A stretch of DNA of 64,000 bases from Leucaena leucocephala (Eukaryota; Streptophyta; Magnoliopsida; Fabales; Fabaceae): contig CM073542.1 of assembly GCA_037074615.1 (NCBI GenBank), forward strand, positions 15,888,001-15,952,000. The letters are read 5' to 3'. The stretch's first letter is position 1. Each line of letters opens with the position of its first letter. Positions 23,690 through 35,763 of this stretch are shown here, in pieces. The notes beneath the pieces were generated by a model that had not been told where the DNA came from, searched no databases, and saw only the letters and a list, made by a program, of their open reading frames with translations. Position numbers and translations under genes: made by a program.

Positions 23690-24065
23690 ATGGTTGATGT
23701 AAGCAACAAAATAATTTTGGATGGCAACATTAACTCTGTTGACTGAAGAGATGATGTCTTGTTGCAGCTAGATTTCTTGGAGTTAGATTATGCCTTGAGG
23801 TATGAAAAATCTATGAGACCTGATGTGCATCCGATGACCGAGAGGCAAAGGAAATGTATAATATGTAGGAGTAGAACAACTGCTTATCTCTTATGTTTAT
23901 ACAATAAATGATCACCAGAAGCATTAAGGGAGCAGTCCCTAAGCGCGACACTGCTAAAAGATACCTGAAAGCCTTAGATAAGCAATTTAAGCTAACAGAC
24001 AAGGAAATGGGTGGTACAATCATGTCTGAACTATGTGTTGTGAGTCTTACAGGTATTGGAGGTGT
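23690..24065 (+). pseudogene. Copia D: gag remnant
   Basis: Frames here read NKIILDGNINSVD, LDFLELDYALRYEKSMRP and TAKRYLKALDKQFKLTDK, in the style of copia gag (the DUF4219/UBN2 region). A frameshift or stop breaks it every 30-50 codons and no zinc knuckle remains. Much of gag appears to be deleted before the protease region. Confidence 0.6.
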
Positions 24066-24129
24066 GAGGTAACATACAATGAAGATGAGAGGTATGCTTT
24101 TATAGTGTGTTGCTTTTGAATCTAATTTT

Positions 24130-25480
24130 TCTAGCGTTAATGATAACACTTGTTGGATTAGCACTAGTTCGATGATCCACATTTTGATTACCATGCATGG
24201 CTTTCTAACAAGTAGGCATCCACATCTCAATGAGGAAATTGTCCTTTCAAGCAGTAAGAGAGGAGATCCTGTGAAAACCGTTGAAACTTTTCACATAACC
24301 TTTTTGAATAATTATATTTTGGAACTTTTTGATGTTTTTTATGTTCCTTCTTAAGAGGAATTTTATTTCTATGTCAAAATTTATTCCATTTGACTATCAT
24401 TTAATTCTTTATAAGAAACTTATGACTTTGTCAAAGGATTCTGCTTTAATTATGAATTTAGTTGTGATTGATAGTTTATTTAAAATTATTTATGATTCAT
24501 CTCAATCTTTTTCTGTTTCTTGTGGTACTAAGAGAAGTGTTATCTATAAGAATTCTTATAGCCTATGGTATAAAAGATTTAGACATATGTCTATTGACTG
24601 AATCAAAAGGTTAAATAAAGACGGAATTCTTCTATCTTTAAATCATTCATAATTTGATTCTTGTGTAAACTACATAAAGGGAAAGCAGACCAATAAGTCA
24701 CATAAAAGGGCTAAGAAATGTTTTGAATTGTTAGAAATTATAACACATAGATATTTATTGCCCTGATTTGACAGCGCATGGTCAAAAGTAATTTATCATC
24801 TTTACTGATGATTATTCACGATACATGTATGTTTACATGCTTTATAATAAAAGTGAAGCATTAAATGGTTTTAATGAATATAAAGTATAAGTGAAAAAAT
24901 AGATTAGGAAACCAATCAAGATCATGAGATCAAACCATTTTAGTGAGTATTATAACAGATATACTAGTGAAGGATAAGCGGTAGGTCCATTTGTTAATTT
25001 TCTTTGAGAGCAAGGTATAGTAGCCTAATATACTATGCTTCAATCACCTGGCATGAATGGTGTAGTAGAAAGAAGAAATAGGACCTTACTGGATATGGTT
25101 AGGAACATGATGAGTAGCTCCAAACTTCTATCTTCCCCATGGAAGGAAGCACTTAAGATAACCACATATATATTAAACGGGGTTCCAACAAAGGTAGTGT
25201 CCAAGAAACCATTTGAAATCTAAAAAGGATGGAAACTCAGTTTAAATAATTTTAAGGTATGGAGTTGTCTTGCTGAAATAAGAGTGTACGGTCCACAAGA
25301 GAAAAAGTTAGACCCCAAGACTATTAGAGCTTACCTTGTAGGCTATGCAGAGAGGTCAAAGGGTAATAAGTTTGATTATCCTCCATCTTCTAAAAGGTTT
25401 ATAGAGTCTAGGAATACCAAGTTTATTGAGAATCATGTGATTAGTGGGAGTAATTGTCCACTAGATAATCCATAGAGTGA
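24130..25480 (+). pseudogene. Copia D: protease remnant and integrase
   Basis: Near 24150-24355 the frame reads CWISTSSMIHI and LNNYILELFDVFYVPS, the protease region with its catalytic Asp-Ser/Thr-Gly lost. At 24540-24720 SLWYKRFRHMSID and KGKQTNKSHK mark the GAG-pre-integrase part. From 24770 the rve core is recognisable (FTDDYSRYMYVYML), then LQSPGMNGVVERRNRTLLDM with the region of the catalytic Glu (25035-25223). The C-terminal part (GPQEKKLDPKTIRAYLVGYAERSKGNKF) runs to 25475. Several stops and frame changes make it non-functional. Confidence 0.8.
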
Positions 25481-25729
25481 ACCACTAATATCATTCATGT
25501 GGGGACACCAATAGTTAATGATCATCCCACTATTGGGACTGACATTGAACATGATGTAGACCCTATGTCTCAAGTTGACAATACTGAACATATATCGTAT
25601 AGTCAACCTATCACATAAGTGGAACCACCACATAATGTGATAGATAATGTCCCTATTCAGGTACATGGATCAACCCAAGAGGTTGAATTAAAGAAGTCAA
25701 CTAGAGAAAATATCAGTATTACTTGATGA

Positions 25730-27320
25730 CTATGTAGTGTATTCTATTGAGGTTGAATGGAATGTAAGTTTTGAGAATGATCCTTTAACATTCACTCAGG
25801 CCATGAAGAGTGTGAACTCTAAGTTATGGCATTATGCTATGATTGATGAAATGAATTCTGTAACAAATAACCTTGCTTGGGAACTCATACAGTTACCTAG
25901 TGGGTCTAAGAGTGATTGTCTATAAATGGGTTTATAAAACTAAAAGAGACTCACAAAGAAACATTGACAGATACAATACTCAAGTGGAAGGAATCAATTA
26001 TAGTGAAACTTTTTCACTTGTATCTAAAAAATATTTGTTCCATATCATCATGGCATGAGTTACCCATTTTAATATGGAGTTGCACCAAATGGATATGAAG
26101 ACTACATTCCTCAATGTTGAATTGGAGGAAGAAGTCTATATAAAATAGTCTGAGGGATTCGTTATAGGAGATAAAGGACAATTGGTATGCAAGCTAAAAA
26201 AATCAATATATGGTCTGAAATAGGTTTCACGACAGTGGCACTTGAAGTTCTATGAAGTGATCACATCATTTAGTTTTGTTGAGAACATCATAGATGACTG
26301 TATATATTACAAGGCTAATGGAAGCAGGATCATATTCTTGATTTTGTATGTGAATGACATTTTACTTGCTACCAATGATCTAGGACTATTGCATGAGGTG
26401 AAATAGTTTATATTTAAGAGTTTTGATATAAAAGACATATGTAAGGCATCTTATGTCATTGACATAAAGATCCATAGAGATAGAACCTAATGTCTTGTAG
26501 ACTTGTCTTAAAAAGCTTACAATGAGAAATTTCTTGAACGATTCAGAATGCAAACTATTCATCTAACATGGCTCCTATTAAAAAGAGAGATAAATTTAGT
26601 TTAAGTTAATGTCCTAAAACCAAGTTTAAAAGTAAACATATAGAAAAGGTCACATATGCCTTAGCAGTAGGAAGCTTAACACAGGTTTGTCCAAGACATG
26701 GCATCACTTTTGTTATGGGTATGATGGGAAGATACTAAAGTAATCCTAGGGAAGCATATTGGACAATTATAAAGAAGATGTTTAGGTACCTACAAGGCAC
26801 TAAACACTACATGCTCACATATATAAGAACAAACAATTTAGACGTAATTGGATACTCAGATTCAGATCTTGGAGGATGTGTAGACACGAATAAGTCTATA
26901 TTTGGTTATATATTCCTATTGGTATAAGGAGCTATATCGTGGAGAAGCGTTGAGTAAACTCAAATAGCTCCTTCTGCCAGTGATGCTGAGTATATTGCAT
27001 GTTTTTAAGCAAGTCCCTAAGCTATTTGGATAAAGAATTTTATTGTTGGGCTTAAGATTATGGATTCAATCTCTAAGCCAATCAAAATGTATTGTGATAA
27101 TGCAATTGCGGTGGCCATAGCGAATAACAAAAGAAATAAAAGTCAAAACAAGTTTGTCAAACTTAAATTCCTTTGCTTGAGAGAAAGAATTCAGGATGAC
27201 TAAGTTTCTGTTGAATGCATTAGTACATTAGATATATTGGTTGATCATTTAAGGAAAGGATTGAAGCTGAATATTTTTGTCACACATGTACCTTATATGG
27301 AACTTCATTATTCTTTTGAC
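25730..27320 (+). pseudogene. Copia D: reverse transcriptase and RNase H
   Basis: Recognisable blocks in order: FTQAMKSVNSKLWHYAMIDE, WELIQLPSGS, KWVYKTKRD (frameshifted), GINYSETFSLVSK, MDMKTTFLN, SIYGLK, the active site LYVNDILLAT near 26345-26370, DIKIHRDR, then in RNase H GYSDSDLGG, SIFGYIF, SASDAEYIAC and MYCDNAIAVAIANN. The catalytic YVDD reads YVND, so one of the two metal-binding aspartates is lost. Stops occur throughout. Confidence 0.82.
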
Positions 27321-27580
27321 TAGTGGAGGTATAAGCAAGAAATCAAATTTTGTGGTTTATTATTTGAAATTTGTTATTGTATACATTTGTGTTATTCGAA
27401 TTGATAAACATTGAGACATGAATCGAATGAATATTGAGTTCATGTATAATGTGATACACATTAAGTGATAGTGCTACCTATAATACATAAAAGGTAATAC
27501 TTGATAAAAGGGGACTTATTGTCATGATTCTTGTAGTATACATCAATTTACCTAGACAAGACAATTACATTAAGTATATG

Positions 27581-27595
27581 GGCCAAGTGGGAGAA
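27581..27595 (+). other. Polypurine tract of copia D
   Basis: GGCCAAGTGGGAGAA abuts the TGTGATATATTT start of the 3' LTR. Confidence 0.8.
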
Positions 27596-28074
27596 TGTGA
27601 TATATTTATGAACATTAGTATAACTATTTAGATATTAATTAGCATAATTAATAAATATTTCTGAATGTAACCTGTAGTCATTTGGACTCAGTTCAAGGTG
27701 GGTCATTGCCTTAGTTTATTAAGTTTAATTTTTTGATAGTGGAAATTAACAATTGAGAATTATTCGTACAATAGTTTCTAAGTCTCATAACAGTAACCTA
27801 GTTTCTCTATTTACTCTTGAAGTTCTCCACTAGTTATGGCAGTACATAAGTTACCATCACTGTGCCTAATTACCAGATGGAAGAACCTGTTATTTATGTA
27901 ACAGTGTTCTTTTATTGACAGGTCTCTCATCTCATTCCAATTCTTCCTCAGATCAGTAGAGTTAATGGTGAGAGGTATTTATAAGTCTTCCGCTGCATCT
28001 CATATAGGTTTTATACGTATATATGTCATAATTTGGATTGATTATATTGTGTAAAAGATGTTTATATTCTAACA
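27596..28074 (+). repeat. 3' LTR of copia D
   Basis: 479 bp; starts TGTGATATATTTATG and ends TATTCTAACA. Homologous to 21419-21902. Confidence 0.88.
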
Positions 28075-28424
28075 TTCTCCACCCTAATTATATGTGTTAG
28101 AGTATGGGTCATTTTTGGGGTTGGCTCTATCATATCTAGCACCTATGTAGTTTGCCTCTTCCACATAATCACCATCATAAACTGCATGAAGAGAATTATT
28201 AGCAGCAAAGTAGAAAGGGAATTAACAGAATTAAATTTTTTCACTACTTGATTTAAACTCCTTGTTAAATCCCGTAGGTCATGAGAGATGTCTGATGCGG
28301 TGACTTCATTAGCCACTGCCCTCCTTCCTCGAATTGCTTTTTGTCTTGAATTTGTTATCAGTGTCTTGTAAATCTCCTCCCTTGCTTCAGATGTCATGTT
28401 ATTTGGATCACCATGAACTGTATT
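28075..28424 (-). pseudogene. Gypsy A: gag middle piece with zinc-knuckle-like end
   Basis: Read from 28424 leftward: NTVHGDPNNMTSEAREEIYK, then AIRGRRAVANEVTASDISHD. This is a decayed version of the Athila gag stretch that usually reads SLMNKTxxEAYxLLEEMA. A frame change follows, then YDGDYVEEANYIG and RANPKNDPYSNTYN, the typical region after the zinc knuckle. The right end (28422-28424, ATT) is the TSD of the CACTA element, and the frame upstream resumes at 48981. The left end joins 21418 across copia D. Confidence 0.8.
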
Positions 28425-28690
28425 CACAACAATGAAAAATTAACTATTAGCAGCGACAAAAGTCACCGCTAAAAGTTCTAAAGTCGCTACTAAATACAAG
28501 GGTCGATGCTAAGTCGCCGCCTATGAGACCGTCGCCTATAAATATTAGTGACGACAATTGAAAATCGCCTCCAAATGTCAACAATCTGAAATGATACAAT
28601 TGTTGCTACTGAATAAAGAATAATCTTTATGTCGCCGTCTAAAGTGTAATCTGCTTGACAATAGTCGCTACTAAAAGTTAATATTATTGT
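28425..28690. repeat. CACTA left terminus and subterminal repeats
   Basis: After the degenerate CACTACAA end come repeated short motifs: AGCAGCGACAAAAGTCACCGC, AGTCGCTACT, AAGTCGCCGCC, CCGTCGCC, AGTCGCTACT. Similar motifs occur at 47750-47870 and 48616-48960. In En/Spm, such repeats are bound by the TNPA protein; that role here is an inference. Confidence 0.8.
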
Positions 28691-28884
28691 TTAAATTTTT
28701 CTCAATTTTTTTTATATTTGAAACATTTAATTTAATAATAAAAATGAAAAAAAAATAATTAACTAAATAAACAAAACTCTAATAATTGATGAATAATTTA
28801 TATCGTTCAATAAAATATCAAATTACTTCAATTACTTAAACATGTTTAAGAAAAAAACAAAATTGTATAGTTTATACATAAACA

Positions 28885-30577
28885 TTATATGGAAGGACCA
28901 ATACTAGGAGTAGAAGAAGTAAGCGCCTGTGGTTGACTTCTTTGCATCAAGGCAGCGAACTGAGCTTGTATCATTTGCTCCATTTGCTCCATTAATCTTT
29001 GCTCAAATTGTGAACGCCCTTCTTCCATCTTCACAGACTCTGGTGCACACTCTTCTTCTATTTTTGCACGTTCTGCTGCAAGCTCTGCCTCCATTTTTTC
29101 TCTCTCCTCTTGAATTTTTTTTATCAAACTCTTCCTATAATTAGGCACGCATTCTCTGTACAATTGAACTATCATTAGATTGAGGGCAATTTCTCATCCT
29201 TGAAAACTCTGTTCCATACCCTTTTCCTCTTACATATCCTAACATCTCACTAAGAACTGTAGCCAATATTTCTTCTGACGTCATTCGAGTATCATTTTCT
29301 AAATCTTGGTCTTGTTGCTGAGAAAGTTCGTGCATACGACTTTGTAAAAAAAATGAAATTATTATATTAAAAATAAAACTAAATCAAACTAAAATATTAA
29401 ACTACAATGTATACAAGAATCTGTTCAGAGTATGGGCCAGCCCATACTACTTGTCCATTTAATGTCTTCCTAGTATACGTTATCTCCTACAGCTGTTTAG
29501 GAGGGGTAGGTTGTCTAGTTATAGGATCTCTCTACAAAATAATAACATATAAGAAAATACAAAAAATATATTTTAAAATAAAAAATGATTAAAAACTTAA
29601 ATTATAGTGATGATCGATTGAACTTACTGTAACATACTCAATCTCTGCAAATGATCGAAGACCACAAGTATGTTTAGTCATTTGTTTTTCTCGATTTGTC
29701 GTGTTTCTTGTACTTTTGTTCTACAACAAAATTTGGTACTAATAAGAATTTAATTATTGAATTAATGCCATATAATTTATTTAGAAGGATAATGAGGTAC
29801 CTTAAACACATAAGACTTGAAATATATTAATAACCACTCTCATTCTTGAAAACTAATAGTTTGAGGAGGATTAGCCAACCTATCCTCATCAGTCTCATAC
29901 TTCTTATAGTGAGAGTGCAAATTGGTCTTCTAATTTCTGAATGCATTTTGTAAAATAATTGATATAGCTATATGAAACTTTTCTTCTGTAAGTACATCAG
30001 CAGGTTCAAATTTATCCTGAAACAAATAAATATGAACACTTTATAAAATAATATAAATAAACTAAGATAAGTATAAAAATTTGACATAAATAATACCTTT
30101 ATTTTTAAAATCATATCCTGACCATATTTTTCAAAAATATTCTTCCAATTACCTTAACCATCCATGAAAGAGATTGTGGTTCTAAGAGTTAAACCACAAT
30201 AATTGGAAAAGTCTCTTGCTTTTGGACCAATTGCTCTTGAAAGGGAAATAAAAAAACTTGACTCGAATCTTTGCTCCTTGTGAAGTCCTCAAATTCATGT
30301 TAATAGACTTATAAACTCCTCTACGCTTGTTGATTGCACTAGAAGATCCTATCATTGAAGTTGAATTAGAACAATTAAATGTTACATGCGATGTAAATCA
30401 TTTATTATAAAATTGAAGCAAATTTACCTGAACTACGATTTTGAGTATGAGGAGTAGGAGGAGAATTGACAGGCATTTCCTCAAGTTGTTGTTGTAGTGA
30501 TAGAGGTAAAATAATAGGTCTTGATTGAGTTGTAGAGTATGTACCTTGGCTATTTGTGTTGTAGTGATAGAGGTAAA
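28885..30577 (-). pseudogene. CACTA second gene (Ptta/En/Spm-like)
   Basis: Exon-like pieces on the minus strand: a proline-rich start (VNSPPTPHTQNRSS near 30440-30480), GVYKSINMNL and WSGYDFKN between 30100 and 30350, and a piece near 29820-30000 (FHIAISIILQNAFRN, HSHYKKYETDEDRLANPPQ). The C-terminal part (28885-29335) has MTSEEILATVLSEMLGYVRGKG, RNCPQSND and a coiled coil rich in Glu/Lys/Gln (EEREKMEAELAAERAKIEEE) ending SIGPSI. This layout fits the plant transposase (Ptta/En/Spm) proteins that accompany TNP2. AT-rich gaps may be introns; the model was not resolved. Confidence 0.6.
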
Positions 30578-30579
30578 AT
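30491..30579. repeat. 22 bp direct repeat at the gypsy B junction
   Basis: GTTGTAGTGATAGAGGTAAA(AT) occurs at 30491-30512 and again at 30558-30579, right at the point where CACTA sequence changes to gypsy B sequence. The second copy looks like added filler DNA. Confidence 0.75.
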
Positions 30580-30754
30580 GAACCTTTTTGTCTTTTTAAA
30601 AAAATACATAATGCAAATGAAAATGAAAATGTAAATGTAAATGTTATACAAATTAACTAAGACTGGCTCAGCAATTGAATTAATCCCAAAAAATATTACT
30701 TGACACTTAGTTACTAGGGAACCAATTTCTTGGCTCCCCGGCAATGGCACCACT
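30577..30754 (-). repeat. Second primer-binding site and leader beyond left LTR of B
   Basis: Matches 41967-42132 (shared AATGTTATACAAATTA, AAGACTGGCTCAG, CTTGACACTTAGTTACTAGG). The minus strand reads GGTGCCATTGCCGGGGAGCC next to the LTR, a primer-binding site that should only follow a 5' LTR. Confidence 0.85.
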
Positions 30755-32523
30755 TGAAACAACATTTATGTCTGATGTCGCCTTGGGGTTACTTTAAAAA
30801 TTTAAACTAAGGATTGCGTATAGTGCAACATCGGGTCGTTCTCTCTAAGAAGCCAAAATGTGAAATTAAATTCCTAAACAACTAAATGCAATGCAACCTA
30901 AATTAAAAAATGGGGTTTGATTTGATTGACTAACAAATAAGTGCAATGAATTAAAATTAAATTTAAATAAATTATTGTTGGTATTTTTTATTTAAATAAA
31001 GGAATAATGAATGATAATAAGTGAATAGAATAAATTCAAAGGTGATTAATAATAATAAAAGCAATCTTCCAATACAATAACGCAGGCAATCATAGCTTCA
31101 AATGATATGGGAGTTATAAATAATGAATCAAGGATTATAATTAAGCTTTTAATCCAGCAATCGATCCACCTCAAATTGTCACAAAATATTTTCTAAGTCC
31201 TAATTTATTAACTGTCACTAGAATAATAAAATATGACTATAGATATTAAAATCCAATGCTAAATCATAACTCAATAATTCATAAAAAATAGGATTAAAGC
31301 CAGCAAAAGATACAATGATTCAATAATTCAAGCCACCTTGAAAAATCACTAAATATTCATTATAATCTCAATACTAAGTCATGACCCAAAATAGAGTAAT
31401 GAAATTAAGTTATAATCAGTTCAATATCAATTGCTAAACAATAATCTAGTTCCAATAATCCTCAATAAGTATAAATAAATCATTATAAAGCATCCCAATA
31501 ATTATCAAATTATCCTAAGACCTAAGAATCATAAAATAATTAAAAGGTAAAAAATTAGAGTAAATTAAACTCCCCTTTGAGAGCCCAAGCTCATGCCCTT
31601 GCCATTGAACACGAGGATTATGACACTCTAGCCATGCATAGCCCTTAGGATCGATGCCATCATCATGTCATTACCACCCATGATCCACCGTCGTTGTTCT
31701 GTGCTTCTCTAGTTGCTGCATTGTTCATGTGCTGGTTGACGCTGTGCTTCATGGATGAGATGGAGGTTGTGGTGTGCTGCTGTGTGAGGTCTATAGCTGG
31801 AACAGAGAGTGACAGTCGTGGAAAGGTGTTAATGAAGGTGATGGTGTCGTGGTTCTCTCGCGGCAGCACCGGAAGCACCTCCTGCGTCTTTGCCTTGTGT
31901 GTATTTTGTCCAACATCTCTGTCTGTTGCTATTTTGTATTGTTGGTTTGTGCTGTTCACTTTTGTGTAGAGTGGAGGTAGAGATGAGAGGATGCCATGGG
32001 GGTGAAGATGATAGTGCTTAGTCTGGTGTGCGTGGACAGATGGGGGTACTGTTGTAGGTTTAAATGATTAAGGAGTTGGTGGTTGATGATGATAGTTGGT
32101 ATGGAAGGTTTTGTGATGTCGCTGCTTGTGTGCATATGAATTGTTCTTTGCGTCTTGGCAGCGTGAAGCTCTCTGTGCATATCATGGCTTTTTAAAAGCT
32201 GAAGGAGAATGGGTTAAAATAAACTGAAAGGTTTGGCTCATGGGTCCGTATTTGCAATTTATGAATATGTGGTCATTTGTAATTTCGATTTCTCCTAAAT
32301 TCCTGAAATACAAAAATCATAATAATGTAAAAATCTTTTATTCTAAAAATAATTGTTTAGGAGAAATAATAAAAAAATATGACAATTATGCCCCTATTAA
32401 GCACTAATTTAATGAAAGGTATATTAATCCAAATCATGCACAAATAATATAATTAAGGACCAAAAAGTTGACAAAAACCCACTAAAATGATATGAATAAA
32501 TATATAAAAATATGGGTTTATCA
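30755..32523 (-). repeat. Left LTR of gypsy B
   Basis: 1,769 bp; on the minus strand it starts TGATAAACCCATATTTTT and ends TTGTTTCA. It matches 42133-43928 throughout, with many small differences. The GC-richer part (31560-32200) gives ORFs on both strands in both LTR copies; these are not believed to be genes. Confidence 0.9.
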
Positions 32524-32540
32524 ACTCCCCACACTTAGTC
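32524..32540 (-). other. Polypurine tract of gypsy B
   Basis: The minus strand reads ACTAAGTGTGGGGAGT directly before TGATAAACCC of the left LTR. Confidence 0.85.
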
Positions 32541-32578
32541 TTTTGTACTCTTAGGCAAAATATTAGTCAAAAGAATTC

Positions 32579-35500
32579 TGTCATATCCCCAATTTTCTTA
32601 TATGATGTATACGTATAGTTTATCTATAATGGATATGAGATTCTTAGAATAAACTGTATCAGATTAAGGTAGAAAAGAAAGGGATTAATAACTAAGGAAA
32701 GTTTAGGGACCTAAACGTAAATTAGAAAATGTTGGAGGCAAAAAGTTAAAGTAGAAACAAAAGTTGAGCCAAAAGTGGTAATTATCAAAAGTTTAGGACC
32801 TAAATATAATTAAGCAAAAAGTTAGGTACCTAAATATAATTATAAAAAAGTTCAATTGAAAAAGGCTAAAAAATACCCAAAATCAGATTAGACCCAAATT
32901 TTACCAGTAGATAGATAAAAATATTCCGGTCAATTTAATGCAACACAAAATTTTGATTTGAGGTCTCGATTAATTGATATAAATTCCTGAAGTCAAAATG
33001 AATTATTACAGTATTTTTCAGACCTCAAAATCAGATGAAACCTTATAGTAAATTTATATATTAATATAATAATTTATAAAACTGACAGAATCAGAAAAGG
33101 ATTCCTGTAGAATTCTTACAGGATTTTACGGTGAAATAAAGTAACCGATAAATATTGTCTAGAGAGGTTTATTTAGAATTGGGCAAAAAGATAATGAGCC
33201 CATACAAAGTCCCAAATGGTGCCACCATAGGCCCAATAAGGTGACTAGACAATTAGGTGGGCCATAGTCCAAAGCAAACCGGGAAAAATGTGAAATTACA
33301 AAAATGCCCCTAGATGACCAGCTTATACCAATGATAGATAGAGAATATTTTAGTCATTCTGGACAGGCTAGAAACATGCCATATAGTATAAATATGATTA
33401 GTTAGAGCCAGTATATGCCCTGAGGTAGTACAAAGAGGGGTGAAATGACAATTATGCCCTTAGGGTTAATATAGTGCAAGAAAGGACACCAAGGGTATTT
33501 TGGTCATTTCACAAGGGATGGATGGCAGATAAATACTCAGTCTAACAATTTCAATGGTATAGGAAACCTAGACAGATATTTCAAAGACAGAATACATATC
33601 CTAGAATATTATAAAAATTAGGAACAGAAAACAGTTTGGTTTTTGTGAAACTGCTCCAATCAGTACCAAACTGGACTAGAATTTTTTCTATCAGTATATT
33701 TTACTTTTTCCATCCACACATGGCCTTAAATGATGTCATGCATGGTGTCAAAAGGCATGGCTTCTAGGGCAAGTTTGTTCAAGAATGAATATGGATCATT
33801 AGATCAAATAGTAACCAAATCAATCTTGGCCATCCATTTCCACCCAAATTTATCTATAAATACCCCCTCATTTCAGACCCCATTTGGCATGCTTGAGAAC
33901 CATATGGAAACTCTTGCAAAATTACCATTCAACCAAGAAAGAAGCACACAACTTGAAGCAACAAGTAAGGTAATCATCTCCCTTGATCTTGAGCTTTATT
34001 CTAGCAAGCTAGCTCTTAATTTTAAGGGGTTTTTGTGCGATATTTCCCTTGAGGTTGCTGCTGGAAGTACTATCCATATGTGGTTATAATATGAGTTTTA
34101 TATTATGGATAGTTTAGATAAGCTTAAACAAGCTAGAATCAAGTGGTTTAAGCTTGGAAATTCAAATGTGCATGAAGTTAAGGTTTTATGTTCATGGATG
34201 CTACTGTGCATGAAACTGTTCATATGTTGGAATTTCATGATTTTTATGCTTTCAATGATTTTAAAATGGAAAATTGTGTGGGGATAAAGTAGGAGAACAA
34301 GTATTGGAAGCATTGGAATCAAAATATGAATTTTTGGAAAATAAGGGTTTGATTCGGTCAAGGGCAGCAGCTTGTGATATGTTTTGATTTTGGAAATTAT
34401 TATTTCATATTTAGATTCTACATCAAAAATTATGTGGAAATAAACTATGAGAATTTATTTTAGAAAGATGGAAGTATGAAACCTAAAATAGAGAAAGAAT
34501 GGAAGTTAATGAAAATCTAGTCTTGGAATTGTTTTCAAGTTGAGTTGTAACTTGATATTACTTTGTAATGGATAGGTTTTGACATTTGTGAAGGAAGAAA
34601 ATCATCTCAAGAAGACCTTGACAAGGATAGCTAAGAGGTAGCAAGAATACCTAACTATAGTTTCATGTTTGCTTAATTGTTTGCTTGCTTATTAGTTATG
34701 ATGTTTGGTTGAGTATGAGATTGTGCCCTTATGTTGATGATGAAGTATGAATAATTGTAACTCCTTGTAACTTATGTCATGACAATATGCATGTTATAGT
34801 TTGCTTATGTACCATTATGAAGTAGCTTCCATCTCATGATAACATGTTAAGCATCCAATTAATCATGCATGATATTATGGTTTGTGTAACTTGCTATTGG
34901 GATTTTCATAAAATCTCATTCCTTCCATATGCATAATCATGTTATAGGTGCTGGAACTTCACGAGAAAAAATGGTAAATATGGATGGTTGAACTTGTATA
35001 ACCAATTACATGAGTTACATGTCACTATGAAAGGATATGATGGATGTATGATTATGTAATTGTGTTCTGAGGCCATGATGATGTGACGATGATTATGACA
35101 CCCAAACCAATGAGTTTGAATTTGAAATTTGGTATGATAATATCTAAGATACATAGATTTAAATGAACACCAATAATGCCTTAATTGGTTAAGTATTCGA
35201 ATTGTTATGATTTTTCTAAATTGAAGTAAAAATATAGAACTAAGAGAAAGTAAGCACCTGGAGGTAGTAATGTTCCGATATGAATTTTGTATAGTAAATG
35301 AACGAGTTCTTCTGTGAAATTTTGTGAGCTTAAAGAGAACATCTAGAACTTTAAATCTATTGATAACATGGTTCATTTGGATAAGAAACAAAAGAGAAAT
35401 GAATTTTCGAAGTTAAGGAAAAGAAATTGGAACTTCCAGATTTTACCGAATAAATAGTGTTTTTCAACAAAGAAATTGATTTTATTGGGACAATAGAACC

Positions 35501-35758
35501 TCAATTTTATATTTTTCTCTCAAAGTTCAATGAAATAGATTTCATTACAAATTGGAACCAACCTATTTTTAGTTTTTTAAATTTAATTATGAATTTTTAA
35601 AGTTGGGTACATGTTCTGGAATTACCAAATGAACAGTAGCATGAACAGTACCGAGAGCAATTCTTCTGAAATTGCTTATTTATAAGGCAAATGATCATGA
35701 AATTGATTCCAATGACTTTCAAATGAGTATAATTGAGGTTGGAAATAAGTATATGACA
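32579..35758 (+). mobile_element. Solo LTR of family X, copy 3 (3,180 bp)
   Basis: Begins TGTCATATCCCCAATTTTC and ends GTATATGACA. It is flanked by a perfect 5 bp duplication AATTC (32574-32578 and 35759-35763). It interrupts gypsy B 51 bp inside the polypurine tract border, so it is younger than B. Its start matches the minus-strand start of X copy 2 near 10331. Its later part (for example 34870-34940, GATTTTCATAAAATCTCA) matches X copies 1 and 2. No internal region remains. An LTR this long with TG...CA ends suggests a gypsy family; the lineage is not determined. Confidence 0.9.
33855..33862 (+). promoter_or_regulatory. Putative TATA box of LTR X
   Basis: TATAAATA followed by CCCCCTCATTT, in the middle of the 3.18 kb LTR, in the element's sense. 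It is a good match to plant TATA elements and is in a plausible place for the U3/R border. Transcription was not tested. Confidence 0.45.
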
Positions 35759-35763
35759 AATTC

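Larger units (their letters stand above)
21419..28074 (+). mobile_element. Ty1-copia retrotransposon D, decayed
   Basis: A plus-strand copia element of 6.66 kb inserted in gag of gypsy A. LTRs are 21419-21902 (484 bp) and 27596-28074 (479 bp), both starting TGTGA(C/T)ATATTT and ending (C/T)AACA. A primer-binding site and polypurine tract sit next to them. The flanking 5 bp (TCATC left, TTCTC right) agree at only three positions, so the TSD is imperfect. The gag reading of the host element resumes across it, which confirms the borders. Coding parts are strongly frameshifted, older than those of copia C. Confidence 0.88.

Noticed and set aside
24172..24354. Independent small gene in copia D
   Set aside because: Its position and the ending LFDVFYVPS fit the decayed copia protease region.
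28425..28690. CRISPR-like short repeats
   Set aside because: Irregular spacing, no unique spacers of constant length, and a eukaryotic CACTA context. They are transposon subterminal repeats.
31663..32180. ORFs on both strands in a GC-richer stretch
   Set aside because: The stretch is LTR sequence of gypsy B; the homologous part of the other LTR (42940-43600) does not preserve the frames.
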